The notes under the pieces were generated by a model. It was not told where the DNA came from and searched no databases. It saw only the letters and a list, made by a program, of their open reading frames with translations. Position numbers and translations under genes: made by a program. Shown here piece after piece: positions 35,227 to 45,972 of a stretch of DNA of 64,000 bases (position 1 is its first letter; each line of letters opens with the position of its first letter). Source of the stretch: Candidatus Metaruminococcus caecorum (lineage in GTDB: Bacteria > Bacillota > Clostridia > Oscillospirales > Ruminococcaceae); assembly GCA_904420045.1 (NCBI GenBank), contig CAJFTY010000012.1, positions 1-64,000 of the forward strand, given 5' to 3'.

Positions 35227-36348
35227 TACGACGCCCCCCTTGGCCACAAACACCGGATAATCCGCGCTGCCGTTGAGCATCCGGTAATCCTTGATCGTCA
35301 CGTCCTTGTCGGTAATCGCATACTGAACAATGCACTTGCAGCCCACTTTTGTTCCCTGCATCAGAATGGAATTCCGGATTTTCGCGCCCTTTTGGACATG
35401 CACGCCCCGAAACAAAATGGAGTTTTCCACATCGCCCTCGATGATGCATCCGTCGGCCACCAGGGAGTTCCGGGCGGTGGCATCCAAACCGTATTTGGCG
35501 GGTACTTCATCCCGGATTTTGGTGTAAACCGGCCGTTTTTCCGGGAAAAGCTGAGCCCGGACATCGCTGTCCAAAAGCGCCATATTTACATCGTAATAGT
35601 CCTTCATAGAGTTGATAGACTGCACAAGCCCTGTATATTCATACCCGTAAATCCGGTACTGGCCCGCCTTTTTCTGCAAAATATCCCGCTCGAAATCGTA
35701 AAAGCCCCGGCTTAACGCCTCCACCACCATATTTTCCAGGGCATTTTTCTCCATCACCACAATGTTGAGGCTCCGGTTAAACTCCCCGCTGACCATTGGA
35801 TTGACCAAAACGTCCATCACCCGTCCATCGTCTTTCATGGAGATAAACGTGGACTGAGCGGAGCTTTGCACATTGACCTTTGTCTTGTTGTAGGCGATGG
35901 TAATATCCGCTTCTTTTTCAATGTGAGCGTCCACAATCGGGCGCAGATCCATGTTGGAGATGGTGTCGCAGTCGGCCATCACCACATACCGGGATTTAGA
36001 GCCGTGAATAAAGCTCAGCGCACTGCCCAGCGCCTCCAGCCGTCCCCGGTAGATGCCGAAGGTGGCGTGGCCAAAGGGCGGCAGGATGTGCAGCCCTCCC
36101 CGTTTGCGGGCCAAGTCCCACTCCCGCCCGGAGCCCAAATGATCCATCAGTGACTGGTAGTTGGCCTTGGTAATCAGGCCCACCTCGTCGATGCCGGAGT
36201 TGACCATATTGGAAAGCGTGAAGTCGATCAGCCGGTACCGCCCGCCAAAGGGCACTGAACCCATAGTCCGCACATCCGTCAGTTCCTTAATCGCCGTATC
36301 GTGCATATTGGCAAACACAATGCCAAGAATTTTTTTCTCACTTGTCAT
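35224..36348 (-). CDS. glgD: GlgD, regulatory-type subunit of ADP-glucose pyrophosphorylase
   Basis: 374 residues from ATG 36348 with GAAAGGA. It is a GlgC paralogue: FGGRYRLIDFTLSNMVNSGI and a C-terminal left-handed beta-helix are present. The N-terminal nucleotide loop GGxGxRL of GlgC is replaced by IVFANMHDTAIKELTDVRTM, which is typical of GlgD and suggests little catalysis of its own. In Firmicutes GlgC and GlgD form a hetero-complex with higher activity. It lies 103 bases after glgC. Its stop codon falls within an intergenic repeat. Confidence 0.95.
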   Translation of the reverse strand: MTSEKKILGIVFANMHDTAIKELTDVRTMGSVPFGGRYRLIDFTLSNMVNSGIDEVGLITKANYQSLMDHLGSGREWDLARKRGGLHILPPFGHATFGIYRGRLEALGSALSFIHGSKSRYVVMADCDTISNMDLRPIVDAHIEKEADITIAYNKTKVNVQSSAQSTFISMKDDGRVMDVLVNPMVSGEFNRSLNIVVMEKNALENMVVEALSRGFYDFERDILQKKAGQYRIYGYEYTGLVQSINSMKDYYDVNMALLDSDVRAQLFPEKRPVYTKIRDEVPAKYGLDATARNSLVADGCIIEGDVENSILFRGVHVQKGAKIRNSILMQGTKVGCKCIVQYAITDKDVTIKDYRMLNGSADYPVFVAKGGVV

Positions 36349-36451
36349 AGTAAAGCCCATTCCTTTCTCGGCGGCCAGAATCCTCCGCAGTTTGCTCAGC
36401 AAATCGCGGCTTGCGGATTCCCGCCTGAAAACTCCGTCTTTGACCTGTCCG

Positions 36452-37654
36452 TCATATATTGCTTCCGACCATCTGCTTGGGCTGTACCACCGCGCCGTCG
36501 GATACGGTTACATTGGGGCCGACCACTGCCACGCCCCACTTGGACTTGTCGAAGATGGTTTCGGGCCTTGCGCCAATGGAAACCCGTTCCCCGATCTCCA
36601 CGTTTTCGCCGATGATAGCATATTCCACCACTGCGCCCTTTTTAATGCGGGCGCCCGGCATGACGATGCTGTCCCGGACCACCGCGCCTTCCTCGATGGT
36701 CACACCCGCGAACAGAATGGAAAAGTCCAGCGTGCCGCAGACGTTGCAGCCCTCGGTGACCATAGAGTTCTGCACCTGCGCCGTGGGAGAAATATAGTGG
36801 GGAGGGCTCACCGGATTGCGGGAAAAAATCTTCCAGGAGGGATCGTAAAGCTCCAACGGAACATTGGGATTTAGCAAGTCCATATTAGCTTCCCACAAGC
36901 TGTCAATGGTACCCACATCCTTCCAGTAACCGTTAAACTGATAGGCAAACAGATTTTCTCCTTTTTCCAGCATGGCAGGAATCACATTTTTCCCAAAATC
37001 GTTGGAGGACGCCTCGTCCGCCTCGTCGTCGATTAGGTATTTCTTGAGCTTTTTCCAGTTGAATATGTAGATGCCCATGGAAGCCAGATTGCTCTTGGGA
37101 TGGGCGGGTTTTTCTTCGAACTCGTAGACACTCTGGTCGTCTTTGGTATTCATGATGCCGAACCGAGAGGCTTCTTCCATAGGAACTTCCAACACCGCAA
37201 TGGTACAGTCAGACTTTTTTTCTTTATGGAACTTCAGCATTTTGGCGTAGTCCATTTTATAGATGTGGTCGCCGGAAAGCACCAGAACATACTCCGGGTC
37301 GTAACGCTCAATAAACGAAATGTTCTGATAAATGGCGTTGGCGGTTCCCTTGTACCACTGGGCTCCGCTGGAGGTCTGATAGGGCGGCAGAACATGCACG
37401 CCGCCATGCACCCGGTCCAAGTCCCATGGCTGGCCGTTTCCAATGTACTCATTGAGCACCAGCGGCTGATATTGGGTCAGAACCCCCACTGTGTCAATCC
37501 CCGAGTTTACACAGTTGGAAAGAGGGAAATCAATAATTCTGTATTTTCCGCCGTAAGGCACGGCGGGCTTTGCCATCTGCTGGGTCAGCACATACAGCCG
37601 GCTGCCCTGCCCTCCGGCCAGAAGCATCGCTACGCATTCTTTCTTAGCAAACAT
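36452..37654 (-). CDS. glgC: Glucose-1-phosphate adenylyltransferase, catalytic subunit
   Basis: Makes ADP-glucose from ATP and glucose-1-phosphate, the committed step to glycogen. 400 residues from ATG 37654, 8 bases after AAGGA; the longer frame to 37825 overlaps glgB and is rejected. Motifs: [20 protein letters not shown] (nucleotide loop), [35 protein letters not shown] and [20 protein letters not shown], then the beta-helix domain. 70 bases downstream of glgB. Works with GlgD. Confidence 0.97.
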   Translation of the reverse strand: MFAKKECVAMLLAGGQGSRLYVLTQQMAKPAVPYGGKYRIIDFPLSNCVNSGIDTVGVLTQYQPLVLNEYIGNGQPWDLDRVHGGVHVLPPYQTSSGAQWYKGTANAIYQNISFIERYDPEYVLVLSGDHIYKMDYAKMLKFHKEKKSDCTIAVLEVPMEEASRFGIMNTKDDQSVYEFEEKPAHPKSNLASMGIYIFNWKKLKKYLIDDEADEASSNDFGKNVIPAMLEKGENLFAYQFNGYWKDVGTIDSLWEANMDLLNPNVPLELYDPSWKIFSRNPVSPPHYISPTAQVQNSMVTEGCNVCGTLDFSILFAGVTIEEGAVVRDSIVMPGARIKKGAVVEYAIIGENVEIGERVSIGARPETIFDKSKWGVAVVGPNVTVSDGAVVQPKQMVGSNI

Positions 37655-37724
37655 AACAACCATCCTTATAATCGTACTTGTCTCGCCCAGAGCGGCACCG
37701 CTAAAGGCTTTGCTCCACGAAGGT

Positions 37725-39752
37725 TTATGCTTTGTCCGCCGCGGCCGCCTTGGCCCCGGCTTTTGTGCCTGCAGCCTTTTTGGAAGCGGACTTCGCCGCC
37801 TTTTGTTTGGCCGCCTTGGCCGCATTTTTCTCTTTAATTTCTCTGCGTTTTTGATACAGCGCCATATCCGCCTTCAAATAGAGTACCGACAACGGCGGCA
37901 GCGTCAGCGCCACCGACTGGTCGAATCCGTGCATCGGTGTTTGCTGCGCATCAATGGGGCCTTCGTTGTGAATTCCCGCGCCGCCAAACTCCTTCCGGTC
38001 GGTGTTAAACACCTCGGTATACTGGGTGTCATAGGGAACGCCGATGCGGTAATCGGTCTGGCTTACCGCCGAAAAATTGCACACGGTAATCAGCTCGTCT
38101 CCGTTGTCGTCAATCCGACGGAACGCGATAATGTTTTGGCTGTAATCGTCATGGGCAATCCAATTAAAGCCATCCCAGCTGTCGTCGTTTTGCCACAGCG
38201 GGGTGGAGCGCAGGTAAAACTGATTGAGTGTGGACACATAGTTTTTCAGTTTAATGTGCATGTCGTATCCCAGCAGCAGCCAATCCAGTTCTTTTTTATA
38301 GTCCCATTCAATGAACTGTCCGAACTCCTGCCCCATGAACATCAGCTTTTTCCCGGGATGGGCCATCATGTAGGCCAAAAATGCCCGGACGCCCGCAAAC
38401 TTCTGCTCGTACTCTCCCGGCATTTTGGAGATCAACGATGCCTTGCCGTGCACCACCTCGTCGTGGGAGATGGGCAAAATATAGTTTTCAGAAAACGCGT
38501 AGAAAAAGCTGAAGGTCAGCTTGTCATGGTTGTACGCCCGGTAGATGGGATCCAGTGAAATATAGTCCAGCATATCGTTCATCCAGCCCATGTTCCACTT
38601 GAAGTTGAACCCAAGCCCGCCCACATCCGCGGGTTTTGTCACCAGTGGCCAGGCGGTGGATTCCTCTGCGATCATCATGGTGTGGGGATACTCAGCAAAT
38701 ACCACTGTGTTCAGCTGCCGCAGAAACGCCAGCGCCTCCAGGTTTTCCTTGCCGCCGTATTTGTTGGGCGACCACTGCCACTGCTCCCGGTCGTAATCCA
38801 GATAGAGCATGGACGCCACCGCGTCCACCCGCAGACCATCCACATGGTATTTGTCCAGCCAGAACATAGCGCTGGAAATCAAAAAGCTGACCACCTCGGG
38901 CTTCCCGTAATCGAACACCCGGGTTCCCCAGGCCTCGTGCTCCCGTTTTTGAATGTCCTCGTACTCATAACAAATCGAGCCGTCGAACTCATACAGCCCG
39001 TAGCCGTCTTTGGGAAAATGAGCAGGCACCCAATCTAAGATCACGCCGATCCCCGCCTGGTGCGCCCGGTCCACCAGACGCATAAAGGCGTCCGGTGTTC
39101 CATACCGGGAGGTGGGGGCAAAATATCCCGTCACCTGATATCCCCAGGAGCCGTCGAAGGGGTATTCGGTCACGGGCATAAACTCAATGTGCGTATAACC
39201 CATTCCCTTAACATAAGGGATCAGTTCATCTGCAAGCTTGTCGTAGTCAAACTGGTTCCCGTCCGAGTAGGTGCGCCAGGATCCGGCGTGAATTTCATAA
39301 ATATTAATGGGGCTTTTGTACAGCACGCGGGCCGCCTTTTCCTGCTGCCACTTCTGATCGTGCCATTCAAAACCGTCAATATCAAAAATTTTGGAGGCGG
39401 TTTCCGGCCTTGTCTCCGCGTGAAACGCATAAGGGTCGGCCTTGAGCAGAATCCGTCCGTCCTGCGTCTCAATACTATATTTATAGTTGTCGTACCGCTG
39501 GAGTTTGGGCACGTAACGGCTCCAGATTCCCGAGCCATCCGACTCCATTGGCGTTTCTTCCCGCCGCCACTCATTAAAATCACCGACCACGGAAACAGAA
39601 ACTGCATGAGGCGCCCAAACCCGGAACTGAATTCCTGCACCGCGCCCCCTTTTTGCAGGATGGGAACCAAAGTATTCATACGCCCGATAGTTGTTCCCTT
39701 GGCGGAACAACTCAGCCGGCGTCAGTGCATGAGATTGTTTTCTTTCTGCCAT
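37725..39752 (-). CDS. glgB: 1,4-alpha-glucan branching enzyme with Lys/Ala-rich C-terminal tail
   Basis: Introduces alpha-1,6 branches into glycogen. 675 residues: CBM48 region ([20 protein letters not shown]), GH13 catalytic motifs [28 protein letters not shown] (nucleophile Asp), [11 protein letters not shown] (Glu) and [10 protein letters not shown], and a C-terminal beta domain ending [18 protein letters not shown]. About 45 further residues are almost only Lys, Ala, Gly and Arg, which is not usual for GlgB. First gene of the glg operon, under its own promoter. Confidence 0.96.
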   Translation of the reverse strand: MAERKQSHALTPAELFRQGNNYRAYEYFGSHPAKRGRGAGIQFRVWAPHAVSVSVVGDFNEWRREETPMESDGSGIWSRYVPKLQRYDNYKYSIETQDGRILLKADPYAFHAETRPETASKIFDIDGFEWHDQKWQQEKAARVLYKSPINIYEIHAGSWRTYSDGNQFDYDKLADELIPYVKGMGYTHIEFMPVTEYPFDGSWGYQVTGYFAPTSRYGTPDAFMRLVDRAHQAGIGVILDWVPAHFPKDGYGLYEFDGSICYEYEDIQKREHEAWGTRVFDYGKPEVVSFLISSAMFWLDKYHVDGLRVDAVASMLYLDYDREQWQWSPNKYGGKENLEALAFLRQLNTVVFAEYPHTMMIAEESTAWPLVTKPADVGGLGFNFKWNMGWMNDMLDYISLDPIYRAYNHDKLTFSFFYAFSENYILPISHDEVVHGKASLISKMPGEYEQKFAGVRAFLAYMMAHPGKKLMFMGQEFGQFIEWDYKKELDWLLLGYDMHIKLKNYVSTLNQFYLRSTPLWQNDDSWDGFNWIAHDDYSQNIIAFRRIDDNGDELITVCNFSAVSQTDYRIGVPYDTQYTEVFNTDRKEFGGAGIHNEGPIDAQQTPMHGFDQSVALTLPPLSVLYLKADMALYQKRREIKEKNAAKAAKQKAAKSASKKAAGTKAGAKAAAADKA

Positions 39753-40047
39753 CGTTGGGCCCCCTTGTAATTATTACACAAATTACAAACAATCCAAATC
39801 AATTGTTTATTTATATTGTACCAAACTCTCCTGTGTATTTCAAGAGGGAATTGTACGCTTTACAAAAAAATATCGTGAATATTTCTTTTGTTTTGTATAA
39901 ATAACACATATTTCATCTTTTTTCTTGTTGCATTTACTGCTTTTAACAAGAATCAATTTTAGCACAGCGGCGTTGTCGAAAAAAACAAAAGCGGATCACC
40001 TGTAATTTTTTATTAAACAATCCAATTTTTTACAGTATGTGCAAACA
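39753..40047. promoter_or_regulatory. AT-rich glgB upstream region with promoter
   Basis: On the minus strand TTGAAA (39838-39843), 17-base spacer and TACAAT (39815-39820) form a good promoter about 60 bases before the glgB start. A lone TGTCGAA at 39974-39980 resembles a Spo0A box. No open frame; the remainder is A/T-rich and featureless. Confidence 0.65.
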
Positions 40048-40088
40048 AAAACGCCCTGTTTCAGAAACCACAGTATCTGAAACAGGGC
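40048..40088 (-). terminator. Terminator after the 189-aa membrane protein
   Basis: 12-bp perfect stem (40053-40064 with 40077-40088) and TTTTTG on the minus strand. Confidence 0.87.
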
Positions 40089-40095
40089 AAAATCG

Positions 40096-40665
40096 TTATT
40101 CCCCAGAAGTTTTTTCTGGAGTTCCCTTTTGTTTCATCCGTTTCATGGAAGTAAGGAGGATCGAAACCACAGCCAGCAGCAAAAACAAAGCTGGAAAGAT
40201 CACTCCCACGGGGAGCAGAAAAGTGTTCCACCAATGGGGAAACGGCCATCCAAGATACATGGTGACGATCAGTCCAGCTTCAATCAGCAAATACACCGCC
40301 CAGACGGTTTTTATCGAATACCGGCCCAGACTGTACCGGCTGTCGGGACGCTTGAAAAAATAAAACAATGCAGTCGCCCACTGGATCGGGAAGAAACCCA
40401 TATGCAATGTTACCAGCAGCGTCACTGTCAAAGATTCATAATCGCCCAGAAAATATACCAACGCCACGGAGGCGATGATCACCCCCAGCGTTCCCAAAAG
40501 CATCATCCACTGCCGCCAGGTAATGTCCACCTCACTGGTGATATGCCTGATACGACAATGCACAAACTGAATGACTGTGGAAAGAACAAATAACCCCGGC
40601 ACATAGATCATTGTTAAAAAAATCGGTACCAGCAAAATCAGATCCGGCATCGTAATAACACCCAT
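40096..40665 (-). CDS. Multipass membrane protein, 189 aa
   Basis: Start ATG 40665 (MGVITMPDLILLVPIFLTMI), preceded by GAGGGGGTGG. Longer frames to 40911 run across the promoter and gap. About five membrane helices with a basic, Lys-rich C-terminus (SMKRMKQKGTPEK). No family recognised. Flanked by its own promoter and terminator, so expressed independently of gap. Confidence 0.75.
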   Translation of the reverse strand: MGVITMPDLILLVPIFLTMIYVPGLFVLSTVIQFVHCRIRHITSEVDITWRQWMMLLGTLGVIIASVALVYFLGDYESLTVTLLVTLHMGFFPIQWATALFYFFKRPDSRYSLGRYSIKTVWAVYLLIEAGLIVTMYLGWPFPHWWNTFLLPVGVIFPALFLLLAVVSILLTSMKRMKQKGTPEKTSGE

Positions 40666-40753
40666 CGCCGGCCACCCCCTCACATTTGTAAACACGGCCC
40701 TAGCGGACAAAAGCGTTTTTCTGTTTTTGGCCTTTGTCCTCCCTCTATGTCTT

Positions 40754-40782
40754 ACATTATCCCTTCGGAGAGTATTTGTCAA
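40754..40782 (-). promoter_or_regulatory. Promoter of the 189-aa membrane protein gene
   Basis: Minus strand TTGACA (40777-40782), 17-base spacer, TAATGT (40754-40759), just after the gap terminator. Confidence 0.78.
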
Positions 40783-40794
40783 CTTTTTTGCACA

Positions 40795-40827
40795 AAAAGG
40801 GCCTCCCCATCGGGAGACCCTTTTTAA
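40795..40827 (-). terminator. Terminator of gap
   Basis: Stem AAAAAGGGYCTCCC / GGGAGRCCCTTTTT with a short loop, T runs on both strands, 21 bases after the gap stop. Confidence 0.88.
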
Positions 40828-40847
40828 AAGCGTGCTACGGCTGATGC

Positions 40848-42257
<1,410 letters not shown>

Positions 42258-43415
42258 GTGAAAGAAGATACGATCTTGCAACAGACGAAACACTTGTTTG
42301 AAAACGCCTATTCCTGCGTTTTATGCTGCGACGAAGAATGGAACCTGCTTTGGCAAAATCAAATCTGTGATTTGGAGTTCGGTCCGTCCGCCCCTGGATC
42401 AGACATACGTAAAATTCTGCCTTTTGAATCCTCCACCCCGCTCAAACATTGTACTGGCCCTGACGGCGACGGCGTTTTAATGCTACAGGATAACCCGCAG
42501 GGCTACACAACCTGTTTTGTCCTTCCAATTTGCGCACAGGGACATCCGTATTTCTTATTATTTCCGCAGCGGTTTCGTGAGACGGAGACCAACCGAGGCT
42601 GCCAGCTTTTGAATTCCCAGGAGGAAGCGCAGCGATTTTTAACCCTGCTTTCGGGGGAGTACCGTTCTCCCTTGTTTCGGATTTTCAACCTTTTGGAACC
42701 CGTCAGCCGCACACTGGAACTTCACGAGGAATACGAAGCCATCTCGTACATTAAACAAATCAGCCTGTATTGTTACAAGCTTATGCGCACCACCATCAAT
42801 CTGACGGAGTACGGCAAGATGGCGCAGCTTACTTCCCCCGCACAGCTCAGACGGGTCAACTTAAACCTGCTGCTGGGTGACATCTGCCATTCGGTGGAGC
42901 TTTTCCTTCGGGATACCTCCAACAAATTTGAGTATCAGATCACGAAAGATCCGATTATTTCACAGGTCGACGAGGAGCGCCTGCTGCTGGCATTGATGAA
43001 CTTGATTTCCAACTCCTGTCTGTACTCCCGGCCGGGGAACAAGGTGTCGGTAACGTTGAAAAAACAAAACGCCAACTTCTTGCTGACAGTTGCGGATACC
43101 GGTGCCGGAATTTCTTCCGACCGTCTCCCCCATGTGTTCGATCCGTTTTTTTCCTGCGATCCCAACGGCCGGCCGTATTCGGGCATGGGGCTTGGGCTTC
43201 CCATCGTGAAACAGGTGGCAGAATCCTTAAGCGGCGTCGTCTATCTGACCAGCGAAGAAAACACCGGAACTACTGTGACCATGAAGATCCCGATTCAGGA
43301 CGACCCCCAGGTAAAAGGACGGTTAAAATCCGCCAGCGCCAATTATTTGACCAACAAGTTTTCCACTCTATATGTGTTTTTAGCGGATATCAGCAATTTC
43401 CTTGGAAAAGCCTAA
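42258..43415 (+). CDS. Histidine-kinase-like protein lacking the phospho-acceptor His, 385 aa
   Basis: GTG 42258 is chosen because GGGGGGA lies just upstream; ATG 42225 is possible but lacks a site. An N-terminal PAS-like sensor (SCVLCCDEEWNLLWQNQIC) is followed by a dimerisation region, then a good HATPase domain: N box MNLISNSCLYS, G1 VADTGAGISSDRLPHVFDPF, G2 GMGLGLPIVKQVAESLSG. No membrane helix. Where kinases have H-E-L-R-T-P, this reads G-E-Y-R-S-P (Gly133), so autophosphorylation at that site is not possible. No response regulator neighbours it. The Spo0A boxes upstream suggest a role around sporulation entry. Confidence 0.85.
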   Translation: MKEDTILQQTKHLFENAYSCVLCCDEEWNLLWQNQICDLEFGPSAPGSDIRKILPFESSTPLKHCTGPDGDGVLMLQDNPQGYTTCFVLPICAQGHPYFLLFPQRFRETETNRGCQLLNSQEEAQRFLTLLSGEYRSPLFRIFNLLEPVSRTLELHEEYEAISYIKQISLYCYKLMRTTINLTEYGKMAQLTSPAQLRRVNLNLLLGDICHSVELFLRDTSNKFEYQITKDPIISQVDEERLLLALMNLISNSCLYSRPGNKVSVTLKKQNANFLLTVADTGAGISSDRLPHVFDPFFSCDPNGRPYSGMGLGLPIVKQVAESLSGVVYLTSEENTGTTVTMKIPIQDDPQVKGRLKSASANYLTNKFSTLYVFLADISNFLGKA

Positions 43416-43433
43416 TACTATTACACGAAATAG

Positions 43434-43478
43434 TGCAACGCCCGCCCGCCGAATATACCCGGTGGGCGGGCGTTGCGC
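43434..43478 (+). terminator. Large GC hairpin after the kinase-like gene
   Basis: 13-bp stem GCAACGCCCGCCC / GGGCGGGCGTTGC (43434-43446 with about 43463-43475), without a T run. Between here and 43660 I see no supported gene. Confidence 0.55.
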
Positions 43479-43660
43479 ATGCCGGTAAAACTAACAACGC
43501 TCTGGAAGAAGGAGAACCTCCACTTTCATCATCTCTTGGCAAAATCACACGGCCTTGAAAAGACGTTGCGCAGTCGTCGCCGGCTTTTCAATTTTAATCG
43601 TTTCCGTTGGTTTTCGAAAACCTGTATCACCGGAGAGCTCCCCACCGAGAAAACGCTGGA

Positions 43661-44104
43661 CTACGGGCGCACTTTCCGCATCTGATGGTAGTCTAAAAAC
43701 TCATAGCCGAAACGCTCGTACAAGCTGATCGCCTTTTGATTGGACATGCAGACTTCCAGCCGAAAAGCCGCTGCGTCGGGATAAAGCTCCTCGATTTTTA
43801 ACAGCGTGTCCGCCGCATAGCCGCGGCCCCTGCACGTAGGCGAGACATACAGCTCATCCAAAAAAATCACTCTGCCGCCCACCTCGCAGGACCAGTGGGT
43901 AAAATACAGAGCATACCCCGCCGGCCGGCCCTGTTCCTCCAGCATCAGGCCGTGAATATCTGGATTTTTTTGAATGATCTCGTCAAACGTTTTCTCTGCG
44001 TATTCCGAAGGAATCGGGCTGGCTGCGGCTCCGCTGTGATAAAAATCATTGCTCATTTCCAAAAACGCCGCCCGGTCGCCGGGCATAAATTCTCGAATTT
44101 TCAT
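43661..44104 (-). CDS. GNAT-family N-acetyltransferase, 147 aa
   Basis: ATG 44104 (MKIREFMPGDRAAFLEM) with GGGAGG 11 bases upstream. Acetyl-CoA-binding GNAT core: FLDELYVSPTCRGRGYAADT contains the R-G-x-G-x-A pyrophosphate loop, and LEVCMSNQKAISLYERFGYE is the usual C-terminal motif. Substrate unknown. Monocistronic, divergent from trmL. Confidence 0.9.
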   Translation of the reverse strand: MKIREFMPGDRAAFLEMSNDFYHSGAAASPIPSEYAEKTFDEIIQKNPDIHGLMLEEQGRPAGYALYFTHWSCEVGGRVIFLDELYVSPTCRGRGYAADTLLKIEELYPDAAAFRLEVCMSNQKAISLYERFGYEFLDYHQMRKVRP

Positions 44105-44246
44105 GGTACAATAAGCCTCCCTTTTTTCCTGATTTTTAATCAATCAATATATCTTCCTGGGCCCAGTATACCGAATCCTTCTTGGAAAATCAAGCAGTTT
44201 TGGCAAGTGTTTGTAAAGTGTTTACCGCCGGTTCACAGCCCTTTGT

Positions 44247-44275
44247 TTGACAACCGGCTGCAAGCATTTTATAAT
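44247..44275 (+). promoter_or_regulatory. Consensus promoter of trmL
   Basis: TTGACA (44247-44252), 17-base spacer, TATAAT (44270-44275): perfect sigma-A consensus. Confidence 0.92.
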
Positions 44276-44331
44276 AGACTGCGAACATGAAGAAAGATCT
44301 GTGAAAATTCATCGGCAGGGAGGAACCCAAA

Positions 44332-44853
44332 ACGGCTGTCAAACGACTGAACATCGTCCTGTGCGAACCTCAAATTCCACAAAACACCGGCAACATCGCC
44401 CGCACTTGCGCCGCAACGGGCGCACGGCTTCACCTGATTGAGCCCATGGGCTTTTCGGTGGACGACAAAAAGCTCAAGCGGGCTGGACTGGACTACTGGG
44501 AGTATCTGGACATCACCTATTACAAAGGACTTGCGGATTTCTTTTCCCGCAATCCGGACGGGAAGTTCTACTATTTTACCACGAAAGGGCAAAACGTGTA
44601 CACCCAGGTGAACTATCCCGAAAACTGCTTTCTAGTGTTTGGCCGGGAGGACGCGGGCTTGCCCGAAGAGCTTTTGTTCCAAAACCCCGACACCTGCGTA
44701 CGACTCCCCATGGGGACCGGCATCCGCAGCCTCAACCTTTCCAACACGGTGGCGGTGGCGGTGTACGAAACCCTGCGTCAATGGAATTTTCCCGAGCTTT
44801 CCGGAGCGGGGAATCTCACCCGCTTTCGCTGGGAGGACGCCTCCCACGGCTAA
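44332..44853 (+). CDS. trmL: tRNA (cytidine/uridine-34-2'-O)-methyltransferase, apparent ACG start
   Basis: SPOUT methyltransferase that 2'-O-methylates the wobble base of tRNA-Leu. The reading frame clearly matches from LNIVLCEPQIPQNTGNIART onward, then VFGREDAGLPEELL and LPMGTGIRSLNLSNTVAVAV (the knot). The only in-frame ATG (44446) would delete this conserved N-terminus. Upstream of it the frame has no ATG, GTG or TTG before a TGA at about 44302. GGGAGG (44318-44323) is followed after exactly 8 bases by ACG (44332). So either ACG is used, or an ATG has been lost by mutation or sequencing error. CTG 44347 is another option. Confidence 0.85.
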   Translation, partial: TAVKRLNIVLCEPQIPQNTGNIARTCAATGARLHLIEPMGFSVDDKKLKRAGLDYWEYLDITYYKGLADFFSRNPDGKFYYFTTKGQNVYTQVNYPENCFLVFGREDAGLPEELLFQNPDTCVRLPMGTGIRSLNLSNTVAVAVYETLRQWNFPELSGAGNLTRFRWEDASHG

Positions 44854-44894
44854 AAACGCCCATTTCCCGATCTTTAATAAAGGAGAGAATTTCC

Positions 44895-45776
44895 GTGCCA
44901 AAAATTAAAATCATGACCGATTCCGCCTGCGACATCCCCCAGGAAATTGAACGCGACCTGGACATTTTAATCTTAAACTTCCCCATTACCGTAGACGATA
45001 AGGGATATATGGAGCGGGAGGACTTTACCAACACGGAATTTTACGACATTTTAAACACCTCCGCCAAAATTCCTGTGACCTCCCAGATCACCAGCCCCCG
45101 TTTTTGCGAAGCATTTGAATCCCTGTACCGGGAGGGCTACACCGATGTGATCTATGTATGCATCAACTCCAAGGGCTCCAGCACGAGGGACGCTGCCGTT
45201 CTGGCGGCAGGCATGTTTTACGAGGAGCACCCTGACGCCAAAGACACCATGAACATCCACGTGGTGGATTCTTTAAACTACACACTGGCCTACGGCTACC
45301 CAGTGATCCAGGCCGCGATGAAGGCCCAGAAGGGCGCGGCTCCCAAAGAGATTTTGGCCTATCTGGAGGACTGGTTCGCCAGTGTGGAAATCTATTTCGC
45401 TCCCTACACCCTGCAGTTCGCCAAAAAGTCCGGCCGGATCAGCTGCGCCGCCGCCTTTGTCGGGGAGCTTGTGGGCCTGCGCCCCATCATCTCGATTATT
45501 AACGGCGAAATGAAGATCGTGGAAAAGGTCCGGGGAGATAAAAGCATTATTCCCGCTCTGCTCAAACACGCTCAAAAAAGCCGGATCCCCGAAACTCCCT
45601 ACTGCATCGTGTACGGGCAGAATAAGGACCAGGGCGATGAGCTCAGCGCGCAGGCCCAGAAAAAGCTGGGCGCGGCGCCGGAGCTTATCTGCGAGGTAGG
45701 CGCTGCCATCGCCATCAACGCCGGTCCCAGGGTGGTTGCGCTGATTGTGAAAGGGCCCCGCCGGGACGCGCAATAA
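44895..45776 (+). CDS. DegV family fatty-acid-binding protein
   Basis: 293 residues from GTG 44895, 8 bases after AAGGAGA; the ATG-started longer frame at 44781 lies within trmL. The DegV fold is shown by KIMTDSACDIPQEI at the start, VTSQITSPRFCEAFESLY, STRDAAVLAA, VDSLNYTLAYGYPVIQAA and RPIISIINGEMKIVEKVRG. Family members (FakB) bind a fatty acid for the FakA kinase; whether this one does so is inferred. It follows trmL by 41 bases and probably shares its transcript. Confidence 0.92.
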   Translation: MPKIKIMTDSACDIPQEIERDLDILILNFPITVDDKGYMEREDFTNTEFYDILNTSAKIPVTSQITSPRFCEAFESLYREGYTDVIYVCINSKGSSTRDAAVLAAGMFYEEHPDAKDTMNIHVVDSLNYTLAYGYPVIQAAMKAQKGAAPKEILAYLEDWFASVEIYFAPYTLQFAKKSGRISCAAAFVGELVGLRPIISIINGEMKIVEKVRGDKSIIPALLKHAQKSRIPETPYCIVYGQNKDQGDELSAQAQKKLGAAPELICEVGAAIAINAGPRVVALIVKGPRRDAQ

Positions 45777-45867
45777 ATCGCCCCTGTTGATTTTGTGGGA
45801 AACGGCGGCCTCCGTCCTCCTCAAACTTGTTGAATAGTGAGATTTCAGGGATTTTTTGTATAAGCCC

Positions 45868-45896
45868 TTGAAAAAAATCCCATAGTAAGGTAAAAT
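45868..45896 (+). promoter_or_regulatory. Promoter of the pgk-tpiA-gpmI run
   Basis: TTGAAA (45868-45873), 17-base spacer, TAAAAT (45891-45896), about 77 bases before the pgk ATG. Confidence 0.78.
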
Positions 45897-45972
45897 TATA
45901 TAGGTGAATTGTAGATTTTTTCACAATGTTGCCAAGATCATAAACGTAAAGGAAACGAAAGGACTGACCAGA

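Noticed and set aside
35022-35249. 75-codon frame between glgD and glgA
   Set aside because: It coincides with the structured repeats and overlaps the glgD end; the peptide is a translation of hairpins.
39974-39980. Single TGTCGAA near glgB (also 4205-4211 and, reversed, 32367-32373)
   Set aside because: Isolated 7-mers are expected by chance in 64 kb; only the phased triplet at 42095-42131 is convincing as Spo0A sites.
43473-43685. Possible 70-aa gene after the kinase-like gene
   Set aside because: TTG start inside a hairpin, no ribosome site, basic nonsense-like composition.
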